Source: Coraliomargarita algicola (lineage in GTDB: Bacteria > Verrucomicrobiota > Verrucomicrobiia > Opitutales > Coraliomargaritaceae). From it: a DNA stretch of 64,000 bases. The position numbers were made by a program, and so were the translations under genes. The notes below the pieces were generated by a model that saw only the letters and a list, made by a program, of their open reading frames with translations, did no database searches and was not told the origin of the DNA. Where the stretch lies: NCBI RefSeq assembly GCF_033878955.1, contig NZ_CP138858.1:744001-808000 (forward strand), read 5' to 3'. Below, piece by piece: positions 59,159-64,000 of the stretch (position 1 is the first letter of the stretch; every line of letters begins with the position of its first letter).

Positions 59159-60694
59159 ATGCCAATGCACGCACCAGACTTCTCCAATCGAACGCCGCTC
59201 CCCGTCCCCTATTTGGCCGACATCCCAGCGGTGCTCTCCCTGCAACCGGGGCGCCAGCTCTTCGTGGATGATTACTTGATCGACCCACAGCATACCACGA
59301 TGACGCGTGCATGGCATCAGCCGGTCAAACACACGGGCAATCCAGTCATGTCCGCTGAAAGCGAATGGGAAACCAAGGCTCCCTTCCCGCCTGGAGTGGT
59401 GGCTAAGTGTGGTGGCATCTGGTTCGATGATGCCGACCACTTATTCAAGATGTGGTATATGGCCGGCTATCTAGGCTCCATGTGCCTTGCCACCAGCAAG
59501 GACGGCCTTCATTGGGAGCGCCCAGAGTATGATGTCGTTCCAGGCTCCAACTTAATCTTGCCACCCGACATCCATCCGGATTCAGGAAGCGTCCTCATCG
59601 ACCAAAACGCAAAAGGAGATGAGCCACGCTATAAGATGTTGCTCCGCCAGCCGGACATGCCCGATGTAGATAATTCGAAGGCACTACTCTACGGCTCTCA
59701 AGACGGTATCCACTGGGATCGTCTGGGCCAATCGGGCTCCATGCACGACCGCAGCACGGCCTACTACGATCCACTCCAAAAGAAATGGATTCAGAGCATC
59801 CGCTTGAATCATCCGACCGCCCATCGCACACGCTACTATCATGATGGTGAAAATTTCATTGAAAGCGCCCAATGGGCCCCCGATGAAACCGTTCCTTGGC
59901 TACGCACCGATTCGCTCGACCAAGGTAAATACAATCCTGCGCAACTGTATAATTTCGATGCGATCGCCTACGAAAGCCTCCTGATCGGCTTTCATCAAAT
60001 CTTGCATGGGCCGGACAATCACGTCTGCGAACAAAGTGGCATGCCCAAATTAACCGAGCTCTACCTCAGCACCAGCCGCGACGGCCAACACTGGGACCGC
60101 ACAAACCGCAGCCCACTCATCCCCGCCCATCGTGAATACGGCTCATGGGAATACGGTTACGTCGAGTCCAGCGCAGGCATGTGTTGCATCGTCGGCGACG
60201 AACTATGGCTCTACTACAGCGCCTACGCAGGCGATCCCAATCGAGTCACCAAAGATTGGCGCATCAGCGGAGTCTATGCCAACAGTGCAATCGGCCTAGC
60301 CAAGCTGCGTAGAGATGGATTCGCTTCCATGCGCCCCGGTGCCCCCAAAGGCATTCTACAGACCCGAGCATTTAAGCTCAATGGCAGTCATTTATTCGTA
60401 AATGCCAGCACTGCCGGCTCAAATATGACCGTCCAAGTCATCGATTCGCAGGGCAATCCGATGCCCGGCCTCAGCCACGAAGATTGCCTCGGCTTTCAAG
60501 GCAACAGCTGCTGCACCCAGATTCGTTGGAAGAACCAATCACTCAAAGAGCTGGAATCTCAACCCATCCGCCTCCAGTTCAAAATGGATCGAGGCGACCT
60601 CTACGCGTTCTGGCTAACCTATTCCGAATTAGGTAAAAGCGGAGGTTTTACCGCCGCCGGCGGCCCAGGACTTCATGGCGAAGTCGATCAGTGA
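59159..60694 (+). CDS. Five-bladed-propeller glycosidase-like protein (GH32/43/117-like)
   Basis: A 511-residue cytoplasmic protein beginning one base after the previous stop. LQPGRQLFVDDYLIDPQHTTMTRAWHQP with HTGNPVM, then PGVVAKCGGIWFDDADHLFKMWYMAGY, TSKDGLHWERPEYD and later STSRDGQHWDRTNRSPLIPAHREYGSWEYGYVESSAGM, are the recurring blade motifs of sugar-active propellers. The LFVDDYLI opening is common in PVC-group proteins annotated as GH32-like. Function remains unproven. Its closeness to the GH42-like genes indicates joint transcription. Confidence 0.8.
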   Translation: MPMHAPDFSNRTPLPVPYLADIPAVLSLQPGRQLFVDDYLIDPQHTTMTRAWHQPVKHTGNPVMSAESEWETKAPFPPGVVAKCGGIWFDDADHLFKMWYMAGYLGSMCLATSKDGLHWERPEYDVVPGSNLILPPDIHPDSGSVLIDQNAKGDEPRYKMLLRQPDMPDVDNSKALLYGSQDGIHWDRLGQSGSMHDRSTAYYDPLQKKWIQSIRLNHPTAHRTRYYHDGENFIESAQWAPDETVPWLRTDSLDQGKYNPAQLYNFDAIAYESLLIGFHQILHGPDNHVCEQSGMPKLTELYLSTSRDGQHWDRTNRSPLIPAHREYGSWEYGYVESSAGMCCIVGDELWLYYSAYAGDPNRVTKDWRISGVYANSAIGLAKLRRDGFASMRPGAPKGILQTRAFKLNGSHLFVNASTAGSNMTVQVIDSQGNPMPGLSHEDCLGFQGNSCCTQIRWKNQSLKELESQPIRLQFKMDRGDLYAFWLTYSELGKSGGFTAAGGPGLHGEVDQ

Positions 60695-60703
60695 ACGAAG
60701 TTT

Positions 60704-62713
60704 TCAAGGCACATGAACTCGGATGCGAATGGTGTTCTCAACTTGGAGTTCACCCCAGGTTATTTTATCACCTTTAATCAAATCACCATTCAGACGAATT
60801 TCCGTTTCTTCAGTTCCCGATGTCCGCTCAATATCAATTCGTTTCCCGCGAAGAACCAAATTATTCAACTGAAAACACTTTGGAGAAAGTAATGGATTTA
60901 AACTAAAGCCATCCGTAAATACGCGCAGCCCCAAGTTGAGCTCAATCGCATCACAAAACCAGGCTTTGGCCGTAAAGGCTTGTTTACACCCGGGACTATC
61001 CGATGTCGGATCTGCGTTCAGTGTATTATGCGTCAATCCCTCGGGATAAGTGTGCTCATTCCAGTAACTGCTCACAATCGATTCAAATTCATCCGCAGCA
61101 TCACTCTCCTGGCACTGATTCATGATATTCCAATAATATCGATCCACGGCTGGGTAATAGGCCCCAAACTGATTCCCGTCTGCCATGAATCCCGGCATCG
61201 TCGGTGGATACATGTAAAGCCCGCGTGCGAAACGAAAGTGCTCACGCATAAAACGACCAATCCGCGCAACGGAATCAGAACGCGGCTCCGTGCCAAAGGG
61301 CGAGACATAGAGTTGCCCAAAAAGCGGATAATAATGACGAGGCGACAAATCGCTTTCGGCAACTGAATCAAGCCAGTATCCTTGCACATCATCCCAGAGC
61401 ACCTCTTCCAGATCCGCACAGACCCGGTCGCATTGATCTTGGTAATCTCCACACAACGCTTGAAGCGCCCGCAATGCCTGCAAATAGAGCGAATTGTTAA
61501 TCAAGCTAATATCATCTTTGGTTTGCTCCAACAGTTTTGGATAATCCGGGAAAAACCCAATTCCCGCGCTCAGACTATTGTGTTGCGAACATGCTTCGCC
61601 TGCTTGGGTGACGATTTCACGGGCAAAGGACAAATGTCGGTCTAGAGTTTGCTGATCCCCTGTCGCCGCAAAATAATTGTAGAGCATCACTACGTATAAA
61701 CACTGAGCACTGGGCGCCATCGGCAATAGTAATTTAAACTGACTGTCAAAACCATGAATGATGCCTCGCTCCGGATCTGCTGTCTCCCGATAGAAGTCGA
61801 GCATCTCGCGAACGACGTCCGTTTGACCACTCCATAGCAGCGCTTCGGCATGCACCATACTGTCCCAACCCCAGACCCAATAATGCTCTGAAGCGCGAAT
61901 CGCCCCGGGGCAACCTTCCACGACGAGCGACATAACAGTGGGCACACTGTTGTTTAAAGCAGAGTCCAAGATAGGGTTTCCAGTGTCAAAGCACACCCCA
62001 TTCTTCATGATCCGCTCATAATTCCGCAATGCTTGATCGATGCGGGAAGCGTAATGCTTTGGTTGCGGCTCACAATTGAATGCAACAAAAAATACGATCT
62101 CGTCGGCATGCTGTGTGCATTCCTGACAGTACATGAAATCATAATGCAAAGCATAGGTTTTCAACGGCTGATCGGCTCCCATGATGATCGAGGTCTCCGC
62201 AGAAGCATCGTTCACAACATCCACCACCGAACGTCGTAGCCAAGCGTCACTTCCGATTTCCCACGGACTGATTTGCCGGCCATCCATTTGCACAGCCAAG
62301 TGCCCGTGCAACAACTGACGCGCACGCACCGTACGGTCCTGCGGGTTCTCTAAAACGCGCACACGTTGGAAGAGACAACCCTGATCCAGCACCAGCTCAT
62401 GCTGCAAGCAGACATCCCCCAATTGGCACTCCGAGACATAACCGAATGGTAGGTGCTTAGTTTGATTGAACTCTAGGTAATAAATACCTTCATCAATGAT
62501 CACCTGAACACGTGCCAACTTATCAAAAGCGGCAATATTTGAAGCACGAAAGAAAGCCCCGCGATAAATATCCTGCTCCCCTTGAAAAGACAGCTCCGCC
62601 AGACCACCATGAGATGCCACACTCGCCCACACACGCCCCGATGCGTAGTGATTTAAAACTAAACCAAAGCTGCTTTCCGACTCTGGAACTCCATCATTAA
62701 ATTTTGTGATCAT
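60704..62713 (-). CDS. Six-hairpin glycosidase-like protein
   Basis: A 669-residue protein from ATG 62713; the open frame up to 62965 would overlap the upstream gene by 240 bases and its extra part has no domain-like composition. N-terminal 260 residues are beta-rich; residues 290-640 are helical with SEHYWVWGWDSMVHAEALLWSG, GIIHGFDSQFKLLLPMAPSAQ, WNEHTYPEGLTHNTLN motifs, typical of GH63/GH65/GH78-like six-hairpin barrels. No signal peptide. It starts 11 bases after the stop of the upstream CBM9-like gene, with which it forms an operon converging on the GH42-like genes. Confidence 0.8.
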   Translation of the reverse strand: MITKFNDGVPESESSFGLVLNHYASGRVWASVASHGGLAELSFQGEQDIYRGAFFRASNIAAFDKLARVQVIIDEGIYYLEFNQTKHLPFGYVSECQLGDVCLQHELVLDQGCLFQRVRVLENPQDRTVRARQLLHGHLAVQMDGRQISPWEIGSDAWLRRSVVDVVNDASAETSIIMGADQPLKTYALHYDFMYCQECTQHADEIVFFVAFNCEPQPKHYASRIDQALRNYERIMKNGVCFDTGNPILDSALNNSVPTVMSLVVEGCPGAIRASEHYWVWGWDSMVHAEALLWSGQTDVVREMLDFYRETADPERGIIHGFDSQFKLLLPMAPSAQCLYVVMLYNYFAATGDQQTLDRHLSFAREIVTQAGEACSQHNSLSAGIGFFPDYPKLLEQTKDDISLINNSLYLQALRALQALCGDYQDQCDRVCADLEEVLWDDVQGYWLDSVAESDLSPRHYYPLFGQLYVSPFGTEPRSDSVARIGRFMREHFRFARGLYMYPPTMPGFMADGNQFGAYYPAVDRYYWNIMNQCQESDAADEFESIVSSYWNEHTYPEGLTHNTLNADPTSDSPGCKQAFTAKAWFCDAIELNLGLRVFTDGFSLNPLLSPKCFQLNNLVLRGKRIDIERTSGTEETEIRLNGDLIKGDKITWGELQVENTIRIRVHVP

Positions 62714-62724
62714 CGGGTATTCTA

Positions 62725-64000
62725 TCAGTTCTTTGAGGGCACCTCGTGAAGTTGCATATCCGTGTAGAAAAATTTCACAGCGCCTTGTACCTCTTTCGTC
62801 GAAAGCGTAAGCCGCAGCCCCATGGCAACGGCCTCTTCCGGCGCTTGGAACATTAAGCGATAACTCCCCCACTCGCCGGTCGGCTCTGATTGGGCAATAC
62901 GCTCCCACTTCAACCACTTCCCCTTTGCATCCAGAAAAAACACTCCAGCCCCACCGGGCGCCCATTTACATTCACCATCGAGCACTCCTTTCATTTGAAA
63001 AGAAGCTTCAAGAGCAGCTCCACCCGCCACAGGCATCACCTGATTCCACTGGCCCGCGCCTCGATCCGGATGCGTGGATTCAATCCATAACGCCGTTTTT
63101 CCATCTTCGACCGTGACACCCCCTTGGATATTCCCGTCTGGATTCTTAGAAGGGTTCCGAAAAAGCCATGCCTCGATCCTACCTTCCTCATTGCTTTCTA
63201 AAGTGGGGTTCAAGAGCAAGTTCTTCGACTCATGCACGCCTTCTCCCATCAGGTAATAGCGCCCAAATTCAGATGAATCCAAATTATTACGGGAGGAGCC
63301 GTGTAAGGCCATCTGCACCCTGCGCGTCATTTCATCCACCTTGGCATCGTCAAACACGAAATCCATTCCAATACGAGTCCCCGCCTGTAGTTGGAATGCG
63401 GCCTCTTGCGTAGGCCGTATCCGCCCTTCCAAGACATAGCCATACTCGGTCTGCTTTCCCACAGCATCGATGTTGATGATCGGATCGAAACGCCCAAAGC
63501 GTTGCACATGTGCCGGTGCCAGCTCGCCACTTCGCACTGGAACGATCGCATTTTGCTCAACGCCAGGCGAATACACAGGTGTTTGCTCCGCAAGTGCACG
63601 TCCATCGAAGAAAAACTCTAATGCATCTTGCAGGTAGGCACGATGAACGTCCCCTTCCGCCACAGGTTTGAAATGATCGTCCTGCACCTCGATGTAGAAA
63701 TAGATTCCGTCGTTTTCCCTCCATGCTGTCTTTACAGCAAACGATAAATCACTCGGCCCTTGCCAGGAGTTAGGATCGTAATACCCAACCGGCGGGCGAC
63801 CGATGTAAACCTTATCAGCAGTGTCCGCCACTTCAGCAGCCAGCGACGTCCACTCTGCTCCATCACCATCAAGTTCGATCTCATACTCGACAAGAGGAAT
63901 ACCACGCGCCACTCCTTCGGAAGCAAAAGTAAGTTCGCTCGATGCCAACTCAGTCTCTTCACGATCTAAACTGGCTCGAACCATGTGCTCCCCACGCGCC
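62725..64000 (-). CDS. CBM9-like carbohydrate-binding/acyl-glycan protein, 5' end outside window
   Basis: At least 424 residues; the frame is still open at the window edge beyond the first ATG at 63984 (ARGEH precedes it), so the true start lies outside. A CBM9-like module spans roughly the first 230 visible residues (ELDGDGAEWTSL, GIYFYIEVQDDHFKP, LQDALEFFFDGRAL, YGYVLEGRI, RIGMDFVFDDA), followed by a beta-sandwich (LLLNPTLESNEEGRIEAW, AALEASFQMKGVLDG, GAGVFFLDAKGKWLKWERI). These are sugar-binding-type domains. It is likely part of a larger secreted protein of this locus. Confidence 0.8.
   Translation of the reverse strand, partial: ARGEHMVRASLDREETELASSELTFASEGVARGIPLVEYEIELDGDGAEWTSLAAEVADTADKVYIGRPPVGYYDPNSWQGPSDLSFAVKTAWRENDGIYFYIEVQDDHFKPVAEGDVHRAYLQDALEFFFDGRALAEQTPVYSPGVEQNAIVPVRSGELAPAHVQRFGRFDPIINIDAVGKQTEYGYVLEGRIRPTQEAAFQLQAGTRIGMDFVFDDAKVDEMTRRVQMALHGSSRNNLDSSEFGRYYLMGEGVHESKNLLLNPTLESNEEGRIEAWLFRNPSKNPDGNIQGGVTVEDGKTALWIESTHPDRGAGQWNQVMPVAGGAALEASFQMKGVLDGECKWAPGGAGVFFLDAKGKWLKWERIAQSEPTGEWGSYRLMFQAPEEAVAMGLRLTLSTKEVQGAVKFFYTDMQLHEVPSKN

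Noticed and set aside
62714..62965. Longer start of the six-hairpin gene
   Set aside because: Would overlap the upstream gene by 240 bases; the added sequence is Arg/Gly-rich and shadow-like.

Overview
The window looks like a chromosomal segment of a Verrucomicrobiota bacterium, most likely a marine Opitutae/Puniceicoccales (Coraliomargarita/Lentimonas-like). This is inferred from gene content: pseudopilin-type and PEP-CTERM-type secreted proteins inside a large polysaccharide locus that lacks SusC/SusD, weak Shine-Dalgarno signals, and moderate GC. No marker such as 16S rRNA is present. I recognised no tRNA, rRNA, CRISPR array or insertion sequence, and no gene-free stretch exceeds 300 bases.

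Region 1 (1-8971, + strand): the 3' end of a type I polyketide synthase (enoylreductase tail, ketoreductase, acyl carrier domain, no thioesterase) is followed by a PhcB-like SAM methyltransferase, a membrane hybrid histidine kinase with two kinase cores, two response regulators with unusual C-termini, and a response regulator with a C-terminal histidine-kinase-like part. The set and order resemble the phcBSRQ quorum-sensing operon of Ralstonia, here attached to a PKS. No DNA-binding output domain is encoded.

Region 2 (9015-21086): a complete succinate/propionate (methylmalonyl-CoA) pathway. On the minus strand, reading from 16522 downward, are the epimerase, the four subunits of a Na+-pumping methylmalonyl-CoA decarboxylase (mmdA, D, C, B), a succinate/propionyl-CoA transferase, the mutase chaperone MeaB and a small VF530-family protein. 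Divergent to it are the mutase subunits mutA and mutB, closed by a strong terminator. The decarboxylase beta subunit carries an inserted soluble domain.

Region 3 (21271-32556): haem A synthesis (ctaA, ctaB), a small unknown protein, DUF420, a cupredoxin lipoprotein, a caa3-type cytochrome c oxidase (ctaC with fused cytochrome c, ctaD, ctaE, ctaF), the assembly factor CtaG, an SLC13 transporter with RCK_C domains, and an Rrf2 regulator. The organism therefore appears able both to respire oxygen and to ferment to propionate.

Region 4 (32796-38557): gyrB, gyrA, a terminator and a group III truncated haemoglobin.

Region 5 (38576-64000): a carbohydrate-utilisation locus. A GntR/LacI-type regulator sits at the centre (46914-48059). 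Leftward is a seven-gene minus-strand operon: beta-helix protein, pseudopilin-like protein, SGNH hydrolase, alpha/beta hydrolase, an unknown helical-barrel protein, an acetyl-esterase-like protein and a GH105-like protein. Rightward are a GH36 alpha-galactosidase, a PEP-CTERM beta-strand-repeat surface protein, two giant GH42-like paralogues, a five-bladed-propeller glycosidase-like protein and, on the minus strand, a six-hairpin glycosidase-like protein and a CBM9-like protein running off the end. Two places in this locus (near 50047 and near 43718) look like single-base deletions that break longer reading frames.
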